From: Thermodesulfobacterium geofontis OPF15
GTDB lineage: Bacteria; Desulfobacterota; Thermodesulfobacteria; Thermodesulfobacteriales; Thermodesulfobacteriaceae
Reading direction: 5' to 3'
Assembly (NCBI RefSeq): GCF_000215975.1
Contig: NC_015682.1
Location: 62,001 to 126,000 of the forward strand
DNA: 64,000 bases
Below the pieces are notes generated by a model. The model searched no databases. It was not told the DNA's origin and worked only from the letters and a program-made list of their open reading frames with translations. Each line of letters opens with the position of its first letter. The stretch's first letter is position 1. Shown here in pieces: positions 1-8,398 of the stretch. The position numbers and the translations under genes were made by a program.

Positions 1-819
1 GGAGTAGGAAAAAGTACCCTTCTTGGAATGATAGCAAGATATACCAGTGCAGATGTAAATGTTATTGCTTTAATAGGAGAAAGAGGAAGAGAAGTGAGAG
101 AATTTATAGAGAGAGATTTAAAAGAAGATGGGTTAAAAAAATCAGTTGTTGTAGTAGCAACCTCTGACGAAGCCCCATCAATAAGAATAAGAGCTGCCTA
201 TTATGCTACTTCTCTTGCTGAATATTTTAGAGATAAAGGATATAAAGTGCTTCTTCTTATGGATTCTTTAACCAGGTTTTGTATGGCAGGAAGAGAAATA
301 GGTCTTGCTTCTGGAGAACCTCCTACAGCTCGTGGATATACTCCCTCTGTATTTGCAATACTTCCTAAGCTTTTAGAAAGAGCCGGTCCAAAAATCGGTG
401 CAGGTGATATTACTGGAATATATAATGTTTTGGTAGAAGGGGATGATTTTAATGACCCCATAGCTGATTCAGTGAGAAGTATAGTAGATGGACATATTGT
501 ACTTTCAAGAGACCTGGCTCATGAGGGACACTATCCTCCTATTGATATTCTTGCAAGTATAAGCAGAGTAATGAGAGACATCGTCCCGAAGGAACATTTA
601 GATTTAGCTTATCAAACTATAGCAATTTTAGCTACTTATAAAAAAGCCGAAGATCTTATTAATATAGGAGCTTATGTTAAAGGTTCCAATCCAGATATAG
701 ACAGAGCTATTTCTTTAATAGGTGATCTAAAAAATTTTCTAAAACAACCAGTAGAAGAAAAATATTCTTTGGAAGATTCAGTTAACTTATTAAAAGAAAT
801 TATTAATAAAAAATTATGA
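1..819 (+). CDS. fliI: Flagellum-specific ATPase FliI (5' truncated by window)
   Basis: FliI powers and organises type III export of flagellar subunits at the cytoplasmic base of the flagellum. The reading frame is open from base 1 and opens with the Walker A motif GVGKST, so the true start lies upstream of the window and about 272 C-terminal residues are present. Family-typical blocks are visible: LLLMDSLTRFCMAGREI (Walker B region), GEPPTARGYTPSVF and the EGDDFNDPIADSVRSIVDGH segment that distinguishes flagellar and type III secretion ATPases from F1 beta subunits. The stop overlaps the fliJ start as ATGA, indicating translational coupling. The identification is secure; only the N-terminal domain cannot be seen. 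Confidence 0.96.
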   Translation, partial: GVGKSTLLGMIARYTSADVNVIALIGERGREVREFIERDLKEDGLKKSVVVVATSDEAPSIRIRAAYYATSLAEYFRDKGYKVLLLMDSLTRFCMAGREIGLASGEPPTARGYTPSVFAILPKLLERAGPKIGAGDITGIYNVLVEGDDFNDPIADSVRSIVDGHIVLSRDLAHEGHYPPIDILASISRVMRDIVPKEHLDLAYQTIAILATYKKAEDLINIGAYVKGSNPDIDRAISLIGDLKNFLKQPVEEKYSLEDSVNLLKEIINKKL

Positions 820-1256
820 AAAAAAAATTAAAAATTTTAAAACTTTTGACTTGGTATAAAGGCCTTCAGGAGGAACAAGCTAAAATAAGAGTTATAAATT
901 GCCGAATAAACCTTGAAAAACTATTACAAGAAAAAGAAACTATTATTTCTCTTAGAAAGAATTATTACGATTCCTTAGAAAAAAAATGTGTTTTTACTGC
1001 TGAAGAATTTAAATATAAATTGTTTCAAATAGAAAAAAATAAAGAATTTGAAAACTTATTAAATAAAAAGATTGATATGCAAAATGAAGAATTAAAAACC
1101 CTTCTCAAACTTTTAGAAAAAATTTATAAAGAGCGAAAATTAATGGAGAACGTAAAAAATAAGGTCAAACATATATGGGATTTAGAAAATATTAAAAGAT
1201 TTTATAAAGAGATGGACGATTTAGTTCTTCTAAGAAGAGGAAGAGATTATGTATAG
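816..1256 (+). CDS. fliJ: Flagellar export protein FliJ
   Basis: FliJ is the small coiled-coil stalk protein that sits in the FliI hexamer and links it to the export gate. The 146-residue product is highly charged, Lys/Glu-rich and almost entirely predicted helix, with no membrane segment, which matches the usual FliJ size. Sequence conservation in this family is poor, so the call rests mainly on length, coiled-coil character and its position directly after fliI, to which it is coupled by a four-base overlap. It overlaps the following motE-like gene by eight bases. Confidence 0.8.
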   Translation: MKKKLKILKLLTWYKGLQEEQAKIRVINCRINLEKLLQEKETIISLRKNYYDSLEKKCVFTAEEFKYKLFQIEKNKEFENLLNKKIDMQNEELKTLLKLLEKIYKERKLMENVKNKVKHIWDLENIKRFYKEMDDLVLLRRGRDYV

Positions 1257-1809
1257 GTTTTTTAGATTTAAAATAAATTTTAAGTTGAGAACTAAAAATC
1301 TTTTTTGGTTTCTAATGGTTTTAGGTATAACTAAATTTATATTAGTAACAGCTTTAATTTTTTCAGAAGTAAGTAGGGTTTCTGCAAAAGAGGGACCTAC
1401 TGTTACAGGATGTCCTCCTGAATTTTTTGAAGTCCTTGATTTAGAGAAAGCTAAACTCTCCGAGAAGGCTAAAGAAATAGAAATAAGAGAAAAAGAGTTA
1501 GAATTAATGGAAAAAAGGATTCGTGAACAAATGATAGCTTTAAAAGATTTAGAAGCTACTATAGACCAAAAACTCAATAAACTTGAAGCTATACAAGATG
1601 AAAGAACTAAACTTTTAGCCAGAGCTATATCTGAAATGAGAGCAGGAAAGGCTGCTGAAATTTTAATAAATATGGATAAAGATATGGCTGTAAAAATATT
1701 AAGTCAATTAAAAAGTCAACAAATAGCAAGTATTTTAAGTGCTATGCCTCCAGATAAAGCTGCTAATCTTTCTGCAGCTCTTTCTGGTTATCCTCCAAAG
1801 GAGTATTAG
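1249..1809 (+). CDS. motE: MotE-like flagellar motility protein (MgtE-N-like domain)
   Basis: A 186-residue protein with an N-terminal membrane segment at about residues 18-37, a short segment containing GCPPEF, a coiled coil at about 60-115 rich in Glu/Lys, and a C-terminal MgtE-N/FliG-M-like helical domain (AGKAAEILINMDKD followed by MPPDKAANLSAAL). This layout is that of MotE, described as a periplasmic-side chaperone or stator partner in epsilonproteobacteria and commonly encoded after fliJ in other flagellated bacteria. Position after fliI-fliJ supports a motility role. The 3' end overlaps the convergent tatC by 47 bases. Exact function in this organism is inferred. Confidence 0.75.
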   Translation: MYRFFRFKINFKLRTKNLFWFLMVLGITKFILVTALIFSEVSRVSAKEGPTVTGCPPEFFEVLDLEKAKLSEKAKEIEIREKELELMEKRIREQMIALKDLEATIDQKLNKLEAIQDERTKLLARAISEMRAGKAAEILINMDKDMAVKILSQLKSQQIASILSAMPPDKAANLSAALSGYPPKEY

Positions 1810-2530
1810 AAGTATTTAAAGTAGTCTCTGATTTTTGAATAAGCTTACTTAAAAATAAACCAAGTTCAAATAATATATATAAAGGAATAGCAAGAAGAGA
1901 CATATTGAAGGCATCTGGAGTAGGTGTAACTAAAGCTGCAATAACTACTATTATAAAAAATATTTCTTTTCTATAACTACCAAGTTTTGAAGGATTAATA
2001 ATTCTTCCCATAGATAAAAAACAGATAAATAAGGGTAACTCAAAAATTAGTCCAAAAGCAAGAATAAAAAAACTAAAGAAATTAACAAAATGACCAAGAG
2101 AAATAGCTGGCTCAATTTTTTCTGTTTTAAAAGAAATGAGAAATTTTATTCCGAAAGGAAGAGTAACTTCATAACAAAAAACCACTCCTAAATAAAATAA
2201 AAAAAGTCCTAATACATAAAACAACCAAAAATGGCTTTTTTTAAAAGAATAAAGAAAATTGAAAAAAGAAATTAAAAAATACCAAAGGAAAGGAAATAAA
2301 AGTATAAAGGTCAAAACCAAAGAAAATTTTAAAAGTGAAACTAACGGTTCTGAAACACTATAAAAGACAAATTTTTGATTATAGCTGGTTTGGAGATGTT
2401 TTAAAATATAAGGAGATAACAAGAAAAAAGTTAGATAAATAGCAATTAATAAAAATATTATTAAAATACCTTTATTTTTCCATAATTTTAAAAATCCCTT
2501 TAAAAATTGAGCTATTTTTTTAGGGTTCAT
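1763..2530 (-). CDS. tatC: Sec-independent protein translocase TatC
   Basis: TatC is the core membrane receptor of the twin-arginine pathway, which exports folded, often cofactor-containing, proteins. The 255-residue product has about six hydrophobic segments and the family blocks FELPLF and a C-terminal PTPDAFNMSLLAIPLYILFE stretch equivalent to the conserved TPxD-LAIPLYLLYE region of TatC. It starts with an ATG that shares one base with the purQ stop, so the two are probably cotranscribed. No tatA or tatB gene is adjacent. Its last 47 bases overlap the convergent motE-like gene, so the C-terminal tail is encoded antisense to that gene's end. Confidence 0.92.
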   Translation of the reverse strand: MNPKKIAQFLKGFLKLWKNKGILIIFLLIAIYLTFFLLSPYILKHLQTSYNQKFVFYSVSEPLVSLLKFSLVLTFILLFPFLWYFLISFFNFLYSFKKSHFWLFYVLGLFLFYLGVVFCYEVTLPFGIKFLISFKTEKIEPAISLGHFVNFFSFFILAFGLIFELPLFICFLSMGRIINPSKLGSYRKEIFFIIVVIAALVTPTPDAFNMSLLAIPLYILFELGLFLSKLIQKSETTLNTSNTPLEDNQKELQKD

Positions 2531-3342
2531 TAGAGAAGGTTAATTTTTACCCAATCTACAGCGTTTTTAAAAATATAAAGTCCTTGCGCTACTTTGTTTT
2601 TTTCTCGGGTCCAACGAGGATGATTAGTCCAGTGATTAAAAGCTTCTGGATGAGGCATAAGTCCGAATATTCTTCCTGTGATATCACATATACCTGCTAT
2701 TGCTTCTTGAGAACCATTAGGATTAAAGGGATATTTTAAAGTAGGTTCCTTGGTTTCAGGATCTATATATTGAAGAGCAATCTGGTTATTTTTTTTAAGT
2801 TCTTCCAAAATTTCTTCATTTTCAGCTATAAAATTTCCCTCTCCATGTCTTACAGGAAGATAAATTTCTTCAAGTCCCTTTAAAAAAATACATGGAGTAT
2901 TAGGATTTACTTTTAAATAGACCCATCTATCTTCAAATCTACCAGAAATATTATAAGTAAGGGTTACTTTTCTTTGTCCTAAATATTTTCCACCAGGAAG
3001 TAAACCCATTTTCACCAAAAGTTGAAACCCATTACATATTCCTAATATAAGTCCGCCCTGATTTAAAAATTTTAATAATTCTTCCCAAAGAGGTATTTTT
3101 CCTTTTATTTTAAGAAATTTAAAACGATGTGCACAAGCTTGAGCACTACCCAAATGATCTCCATCTAAAAACCCCCCAGGAAAACAAAGGATATGATAAT
3201 CAGAAATTCTTTTTTCTCCAAAAAAAATTTCAGATAAATGAACTATCTCAGGCTCTGCTCCAGATACTTTAAAAGCATAAGCAGTTTCTACCTCACAGTT
3301 TATTCCATATCCCCAAAAAACAAGAACTTTAACTTTTTTCAT
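2530..3342 (-). CDS. purQ: Phosphoribosylformylglycinamidine synthase glutaminase subunit PurQ
   Basis: PurQ supplies ammonia from glutamine to PurL in step four of purine synthesis. The class-I glutaminase nucleophile is visible as Cys103 in ILGICNGFQ, and the catalytic His/Glu follow in LMPHPEAF near the C-terminus. At 270 residues it is longer than the about 225-residue Bacillus-type PurQ and resembles the longer form found in several thermophiles and archaea. FGAM synthase requires separate PurL and usually PurS, neither of which is in this window. A good promoter lies about 40 bases upstream; tatC follows with a one-base overlap. Confidence 0.93.
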   Translation of the reverse strand: MKKVKVLVFWGYGINCEVETAYAFKVSGAEPEIVHLSEIFFGEKRISDYHILCFPGGFLDGDHLGSAQACAHRFKFLKIKGKIPLWEELLKFLNQGGLILGICNGFQLLVKMGLLPGGKYLGQRKVTLTYNISGRFEDRWVYLKVNPNTPCIFLKGLEEIYLPVRHGEGNFIAENEEILEELKKNNQIALQYIDPETKEPTLKYPFNPNGSQEAIAGICDITGRIFGLMPHPEAFNHWTNHPRWTREKNKVAQGLYIFKNAVDWVKINLL

Positions 3343-3385
3343 ATTTCTTTACAAATTTAGATTTTCTTAGTATAGTAACTCTGTT

Positions 3386-3413
3386 ATTATATTTCAAAAA
3401 AATTATTTTTCAA
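3386..3413 (-). promoter_or_regulatory. Predicted sigma-70-type promoter for purQ-tatC
   Basis: On the minus strand TTGAAA (3413-3408) is followed after 16 bases by a perfect TATAAT (3391-3386). Transcription would start near 3379, giving a leader of about 37 bases before purQ. The call is by pattern only; AT-rich context raises the chance of fortuitous matches. Confidence 0.55.
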
Positions 3414-3429
3414 AAAATTTTTATCTCCT

Positions 3430-5940
3430 ATGAGGCTTTTTACTTATATTTTATTTTTTTTAGCTCTTTTTTTACCAAATCTTTCCTTAGGAACTCCTCC
3501 TTTTCTTGAAATAGACTTAGAAATTTATCCGGAGTCAAATTCTCTTAAAGGTTCTTTCTTTATAGATAAATTAAAGGGAGAATATAAATTTATAACTTCA
3601 GATCTAACTATTAATGAAATCCAAACCTCCTCTGAGTTTATTTTTGAACAAGAAGAATTTTTAAAAATTTTTGCTAAAGAAGAAAGTTCTTTATATATCT
3701 CCTTTGAAAAAGCCCTCAATCCCTTTCTTTTACCTATAACCATTATCCATCCACCTTTCCCCTATCCTAACAAACCTTTTACTTACCAAATTAAACTCCA
3801 AATTCCGGATAATTTAAAAAATATAGAAATTTTAATTCCATCAGAAGAATCAGAAATAAAAAGAGAGTCAAACTTTTTGCTTTATACCTTTAAAACTAAA
3901 ACTCCTCTATTAGATCCCTGCATAATTATAAGTACTCTTAAATTAGAAAAAATTAAATTTTCTTATAAAAACTTTATTTTTCATTTTTACTATTTCCCAC
4001 AGCTTTATAATTTATCTGAAAAAGATCTTAAGAGGTTTTTCGAGAATTTTAAACACTTTGCACAATATTTAGAAAATTTAGAAATTTTTCCCTCTTCTCC
4101 TAAAACATTTCATATTATTTTAGTTCCTGAAGATTTCCCCAAAATTCAAGATTTTTCAAATACTTTATTTATTAATTATTCATCCCTAAAAGATATAAAA
4201 CAATTCATCCACTGTTTAGCTAAAAAAGAATTTGAAGATGAAATACTTTTAGAAGAGGAAGAAATAAAAAAAGGTTTAATTACCTATTTAATAGATTATC
4301 AATTTTCTGAGAATAAAAAAGATTTTAGGAAATTACAAGCTCTATTTCCTAAAAATGAAACAAAGGCATTCTTTTATTTCTTATTTTTAGCTGAAAAATT
4401 GGGTGAAAAAAACTTTATAAACCTTTTCAAAAAATTTTATGAAGAAAGTATTTTTAATTATAAAAGTTTAAAGGATTTTTTAATTTTTGTTCAACAAAAT
4501 TATCCAGAATTTAAAAATTTCATAATTCCCTATGAGGAATTTCAGAAACTAAGTTTAAGGGGAGAAATAAAAGCTATCACACAAGAAAAAGATTTTTATT
4601 TAATAAACTTAACCCTTTATACTAATTTAAATTCGAAAAATCTGGTTACCCCTATACCCATCCCCCTTAAAATAGAAACTGAAAGGGAAAGTAAATTTTT
4701 AGTTTTAAATTTAGAAAAGGAAACTCAAGATTTTCAGATTTCTGTTAATGAAAAACCGAAAGCAATATTTATAGATCCAGAATATAAACTTTGGAGAGAT
4801 TTAAATTTTGAAGAAATACCTAATTGCATAGCTAAACTTTTTTATTCTCAAGGTACCATTATTCTCAAAAGAGACGATCTTCCCATTTATAAAAAATTAA
4901 TTGATTATTTTAGAAAATTAGGTTATAAGGTATCTTTTTCTTTTGTTGATTTTTCAGAAGTTTCTAATTTTTCTGAAAATTTAATTTATTTAAACATTTC
5001 TCCTCTTCTTTGGCAGTTTACCCCACCTTCTGAAGGCTTTTATTTAAAAGTTCTTCCCAATCCTTATAATTCTAATTACATAATAGGATATCTGTATGTT
5101 TCTTCCCAAAATGAATTAGATTGGGCTTTAAAAAATTTAGCTTCTCTAAATTTTTATTCAGAAATATTCATACAATCTGGGAAAATTATTTCAAAAAAAG
5201 AAGACAAAACTTTAGAAGGTATACCAATATTTATACCCGCCCCCTTAGGGAAATCTTGTATTAAAGAGAATTTTTCATTTAGAGAAGAAGCTTTAAAATT
5301 GATCAATTCTCAAATGGTTTTAGTTGGAATAGAAAAAGATTCTCCTTTTTGTAAAGATTATTTTAAAAATTTTTTACAAAGTATTTATAATTTAAACACA
5401 AATATCGTTTTAGCCTTAGATTTACCACCCTCTTTTCAGAAGTTTTTAGAGGATTATTTTGAAAATAAAATTTCGGAATCTCAGTTTAAAGAAAATTTTA
5501 AAAATATAGATTATCTCAATACGGAAGTAGTTTTAGAAATAATAAATTGGGCAAAAATGAACAAAGTGAAAGTATTTACTATTGGTACTGATTCTGAGCT
5601 ATTTTTAAAAATTTTAAATAATGGATTAAAAAGCCTTTCACAAGAAGAACTTTCAAAATTACCTGAGATAGACATTTTAAATCCTTCTTATAAAAAGTAT
5701 TTATCTTCATTATTTATGGCTTCAGAAAATTTACAAAAATTTAATTTTGAAAATTTTTATGAGGCTCAAGTGTTTAGATTAGAAGATTTAGCAGAAAAAA
5801 TCAAAAAACTTTTAGAAATCTTTAATTCTAAACAATTTATTATATTTATTGAAAGAGATTTAATAATAAAAAATTGGGAACTACCTTTCTATTTACAAAA
5901 AAGAAATATCTTAGATTTCAAAATTGTCAATTTTAACTAA
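3430..5940 (+). CDS. Exported protein with degenerate M1-peptidase-like region and C-terminal ChaN-like domain
   Basis: An 836-residue protein with a clear signal peptide (residues 1-21, cleavage near LSLG-TPP). Residues about 20-460 read like the beta-scaffold and helical domain of an M1-type aminopeptidase, but where HExxH is expected the sequence is H261-C-L-A-K265, and the following family block EGLxTYL reads K281-GLITYL, so zinc ligands and the catalytic Glu are missing. From about residue 585 it matches the ChaN-like haem-binding lipoprotein pattern (VLALDLPP, ISESQFKENF, LSQEELSKLPEID, NFENFYEAQVF), again without the usual GE-H start motif (VGIEKDSPFCKDY). It stands alone between purQ and HU and is probably periplasmic. 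The domain assignments are by eye; function unknown, perhaps a binding or scaffold protein. Confidence 0.6.
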   Translation: MRLFTYILFFLALFLPNLSLGTPPFLEIDLEIYPESNSLKGSFFIDKLKGEYKFITSDLTINEIQTSSEFIFEQEEFLKIFAKEESSLYISFEKALNPFLLPITIIHPPFPYPNKPFTYQIKLQIPDNLKNIEILIPSEESEIKRESNFLLYTFKTKTPLLDPCIIISTLKLEKIKFSYKNFIFHFYYFPQLYNLSEKDLKRFFENFKHFAQYLENLEIFPSSPKTFHIILVPEDFPKIQDFSNTLFINYSSLKDIKQFIHCLAKKEFEDEILLEEEEIKKGLITYLIDYQFSENKKDFRKLQALFPKNETKAFFYFLFLAEKLGEKNFINLFKKFYEESIFNYKSLKDFLIFVQQNYPEFKNFIIPYEEFQKLSLRGEIKAITQEKDFYLINLTLYTNLNSKNLVTPIPIPLKIETERESKFLVLNLEKETQDFQISVNEKPKAIFIDPEYKLWRDLNFEEIPNCIAKLFYSQGTIILKRDDLPIYKKLIDYFRKLGYKVSFSFVDFSEVSNFSENLIYLNISPLLWQFTPPSEGFYLKVLPNPYNSNYIIGYLYVSSQNELDWALKNLASLNFYSEIFIQSGKIISKKEDKTLEGIPIFIPAPLGKSCIKENFSFREEALKLINSQMVLVGIEKDSPFCKDYFKNFLQSIYNLNTNIVLALDLPPSFQKFLEDYFENKISESQFKENFKNIDYLNTEVVLEIINWAKMNKVKVFTIGTDSELFLKILNNGLKSLSQEELSKLPEIDILNPSYKKYLSSLFMASENLQKFNFENFYEAQVFRLEDLAEKIKKLLEIFNSKQFIIFIERDLIIKNWELPFYLQKRNILDFKIVNFN

Positions 5941-5942
5941 TA

Positions 5943-5978
5943 AATTTTAATTGAGGGAAAAATCCCCCAATTAAAATT
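5943..5978. terminator. Hairpin between convergent genes, probable bidirectional terminator
   Basis: Arms AATTTTAATTGAGGG (5943-5957) and CCCCCAATTAAAATT (5964-5978) pair over 15 positions with one mismatch around a six-base loop. It lies in the gap between the end of the exported M1/ChaN-like gene and the end of the HU gene. The flanks are A- or T-rich on each strand but lack a clean long T run, so efficiency in either direction is uncertain. Confidence 0.6.
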
Positions 5979-5986
5979 AAAAAATT

Positions 5987-6265
5987 TTAACTTTTTTGAG
6001 CTGCTTCTTCAAGCTTTTTACCAGGTTTAAATTTTACCACCTTCTTAGCAGGAATCTTAATAGGTTTACCGGTTCTTGGATTTCTACCCTCTCTGGCAGC
6101 TCTTTTAACTACTTGAAAGCTTCCAAATCCTACTAACACAACTTTATCACCTTTTGACACCGCCTCTTCAACTGCTTTCATAAAAGCATCTAAAAGTTTC
6201 TCTGCAGCTGCTTTTGGTACTTCTGCAATTTCTGCCATTCTTTTTACTAATTCTGCCTTGTTCAT
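5987..6265 (-). CDS. HU-family nucleoid DNA-binding protein
   Basis: A 92-residue HU/IHF-family protein that bends and compacts DNA as a dimer. The N-terminal helices begin MNKAELVKRMAEIAEVPKAA; the signature block VLVGFGSFQVVKRAAREGR and the DNA-wrapping arm NPRTGKPIKIPAKK are intact. The C-terminus is Lys-rich as is usual for thermophile HU. It is monocistronic: a strong Shine-Dalgarno sequence (AAAGGAGGG) precedes the ATG, a near-consensus promoter lies upstream and a hairpin follows. Whether it is HU or an IHF-like paralogue cannot be decided from sequence alone. Confidence 0.95.
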   Translation of the reverse strand: MNKAELVKRMAEIAEVPKAAAEKLLDAFMKAVEEAVSKGDKVVLVGFGSFQVVKRAAREGRNPRTGKPIKIPAKKVVKFKPGKKLEEAAQKS

Positions 6266-6303
6266 ACCACCCTCCTTTTATTGAGTTTTTCTTATTTTTA
6301 TTT

Positions 6304-6331
6304 TTTATATGAATTTTCTAAATTTTGTCAA
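6304..6331 (-). promoter_or_regulatory. Predicted sigma-70-type promoter for the HU gene
   Basis: On the minus strand a perfect TTGACA (6331-6326) is followed after 16 bases by TATAAA (6309-6304). It stands about 40 bases before the HU start codon, which has its own strong ribosome-binding site. This is one of the best promoter matches in the window. Confidence 0.7.
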
Positions 6332-6383
6332 GGGTTTTTGAAAAAAAAATTAAAATTTTATTCAAAATTTTTATAAAGATAAT

Positions 6384-7217
6384 TTATATATACTGACAAT
6401 TAGGACAATAAAAAGTCCCTCTTTGAAATAATTTTTGATACTTCAATTTTTCTCCACATTTAGGACAAACATTATTTTTTTTGCCATAAACTAAAAATCT
6501 ATTTTGAAATTCTCCCTTTTTACCTTGCACATCCACATAATTTTTAATTGAAGACCCTCTAAAACTAATAGCTTCTTTCAGTAATTCTTTCATTTGAAAA
6601 AATAAATTTTTTATCTCTTCTTCTTTTAGATCTTTAGAATTTTTAAATGGACTTATTTGAGCTCTAAAAAGAAGCTCATTTACATATATATTACCTAAAC
6701 CAGATATAACTTTTTGATCCATTAATAAATTTTTTATATTCCTATTTCTTTTTAAAATTATGGTCTTAAATTCTTCAAAATCTATCTCTAAAGCGTCTTT
6801 ACCAAGGTTTTTTAGTTCCTTAAGAGTTGAAATTTCTTCAATTTTTGCCATTTTTATTTTACCAAATTTTCTTATATCAAAATAGATTAATTTGTATTTT
6901 TCAAAATGAAATCCTAATATAAAATGCTTTTTTTTCTTAATTGTTATTTTTTCTTCATCTTTTTTATCATTAAAAAGAAAAAACGCACCTGTCAATCCCA
7001 AATGAAAGAGAAGAAATTCTTTTTCAAAGAAAAAAATTAAATACTTTCCTTTTCTTTTAATGGAAATAAGTTTTGTATTAACAATAGTATCTAAATTTTG
7101 AATTTTATTTTTTAAAATAAATTCCTGATTAAAAATTACAATATTTTTTAATTTTTGTCCAATTAGTTTATCTTCTAAACCTAATTTAATTGTTTCTACT
7201 TCAGGAAGTTCGGGCAT
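6384..7217 (-). CDS. mutM: Formamidopyrimidine-DNA glycosylase (Fpg/MutM)
   Basis: This bifunctional glycosylase/AP lyase removes oxidised purines such as 8-oxoguanine. The mature N-terminus MPELPEVET supplies the catalytic Pro and Glu after Met removal; the beta-hairpin lysine lies in KRKGKYLIFFF; the helix-two-turn-helix block QKVISGLGNIYVNELLFRA is present; and the C-terminal zinc finger shows CPKCGEKLKYQ and CPNCQ. Length of 277 residues is normal. It begins six bases after the stop of the perM-like gene, so the pair is probably cotranscribed. Confidence 0.96.
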   Translation of the reverse strand: MPELPEVETIKLGLEDKLIGQKLKNIVIFNQEFILKNKIQNLDTIVNTKLISIKRKGKYLIFFFEKEFLLFHLGLTGAFFLFNDKKDEEKITIKKKKHFILGFHFEKYKLIYFDIRKFGKIKMAKIEEISTLKELKNLGKDALEIDFEEFKTIILKRNRNIKNLLMDQKVISGLGNIYVNELLFRAQISPFKNSKDLKEEEIKNLFFQMKELLKEAISFRGSSIKNYVDVQGKKGEFQNRFLVYGKKNNVCPKCGEKLKYQKLFQRGTFYCPNCQYI

Positions 7218-7222
7218 AAAAT

Positions 7223-8275
7223 TTAGTGAGGAATTTTTATTTTATAAATTTCTATTATTGAGATAACCAAACCTAAGATAACTGGACCAAGAAAAAGACC
7301 TAAAAGTCCAAATTTAGCAAGACCACCAAGAACCGAAAAAAATACAAGAAGATTGTGAATCCCTGTTCTTCCTCCAATTAAAAGTGGTTTTAAAAAATTA
7401 TCTACTTGAGCAATTATTAAAACAGAATAAATTAGAAGGATAAGAGCTTTTATATAACTTCCTACAAGTAGCAAATAAATAGTTAAAGGGAGCCAGATTA
7501 AACCTGTTCCAAAAATTGGTAGAAATGAAGCGATTGTAGTTAAAAAAGCCCAAAGTAAATATTGAGGAATACCTAATATAAAATACATAAAAAAAGCCAA
7601 AAACCCTTGGATAAGGGCTGTTAAAATATTTCCATATAAAACCCCTTTTAAAATAAAAGATACCCTTTGTAAAATTTTTTCTTTTTCTTCTCTTTCTCCA
7701 GGGATAAGTTTTATAGTTTCATTTACAAATTTTTCTCCATCAACTAAAAGATAATAAAGGGTAATTAATGTAAATGCCATTTGAAAAGCAAAAGAAAAAA
7801 GAAATTTAATAAAACTTTTTAAATATTCCAAACTACTTTGAAGTAAAATTGAAATAAATTGAGCAACTTTTTCCTGAATTTGGGGAATATAGGGCTGAAT
7901 CTGGTCAATTATTTTAGAAACTAATACATAAATATGAGGGTATTGTTTTAAATCCTCAATAAATTCTTTTAAATCCTTTTGAGTAAGTGGTTCCAAACTT
8001 TTTAAAAAAGATAAGATCTGGGAATAAAAATTAAATAAAACAAATCCAAAGGGAACTATAATAAAAACTAAAAGACCTATTATAACAATGATAGCAGAAA
8101 TTCTCTTATGATTTTTAAGTTTTAAGTTAATACGCTTATATAAAGGGTAAATAAAAAAAGCTAAAATTGCTGCCCAACAAAAAATATAAAATAAAGGACT
8201 GAGTAAATATACAAATAATCCCAATACAATTGATACCAAAATTAGTAATATCCAATTGTCTAAATATTTAAACAT
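7223..8275 (-). CDS. AI-2E/PerM family membrane transporter
   Basis: A 350-residue integral membrane protein of the AI-2E transporter (PerM/YdiK/TqsA) family. Paired N-terminal membrane segments are followed by a soluble helical stretch (about residues 90-150), then further segments and the family block FLPIFGTGLIWLP and, near the end, GGLAKFGLLGLFLGPVILG. Members export small molecules or ions, with substrates ranging from autoinducer-2 to Na+; nothing here fixes the substrate. It heads a two-gene transcript with mutM and is divergent from the fmdB-like gene. No clear ribosome-binding site precedes the ATG. Confidence 0.88.
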   Translation of the reverse strand: MFKYLDNWILLILVSIVLGLFVYLLSPLFYIFCWAAILAFFIYPLYKRINLKLKNHKRISAIIVIIGLLVFIIVPFGFVLFNFYSQILSFLKSLEPLTQKDLKEFIEDLKQYPHIYVLVSKIIDQIQPYIPQIQEKVAQFISILLQSSLEYLKSFIKFLFSFAFQMAFTLITLYYLLVDGEKFVNETIKLIPGEREEKEKILQRVSFILKGVLYGNILTALIQGFLAFFMYFILGIPQYLLWAFLTTIASFLPIFGTGLIWLPLTIYLLLVGSYIKALILLIYSVLIIAQVDNFLKPLLIGGRTGIHNLLVFFSVLGGLAKFGLLGLFLGPVILGLVISIIEIYKIKIPH

Positions 8276-8364
8276 AAACTTTTAAAATTTTGATTTTTTA
8301 ATTTGGTAGTATAAAACATTTTGGCAAATTTAAAAGCGTTTTAAAATCTCCAATTTAGGATTTG

Positions 8365-8392
8365 TTGTAAAGTTTAAAATAAATATTATAAT
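8365..8392 (+). promoter_or_regulatory. Predicted promoter for the fmdB-like operon, giving a leaderless mRNA
   Basis: TTGTAA (8365-8370), a 16-base spacer and a perfect TATAAT (8387-8392) lie immediately before the fmdB-like gene. Only six bases separate the -10 box from its ATG, so transcription should begin at or next to the start codon, and no Shine-Dalgarno sequence is present. Confidence 0.6.
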
Positions 8393-8398
8393 AAAAAC

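Noticed and set aside
682-692. GGTTCCAATCC, resembling a tRNA T-arm
   Set aside because: It encodes part of FliI (GSNPD), and no acceptor stem, anticodon arm or CCA-proximal pairing surrounds it.
1230-1577. Minus-strand 115-codon open frame
   Set aside because: It is antisense to the fliJ end and the motE-like gene, both well supported, and has no recognisable domain.
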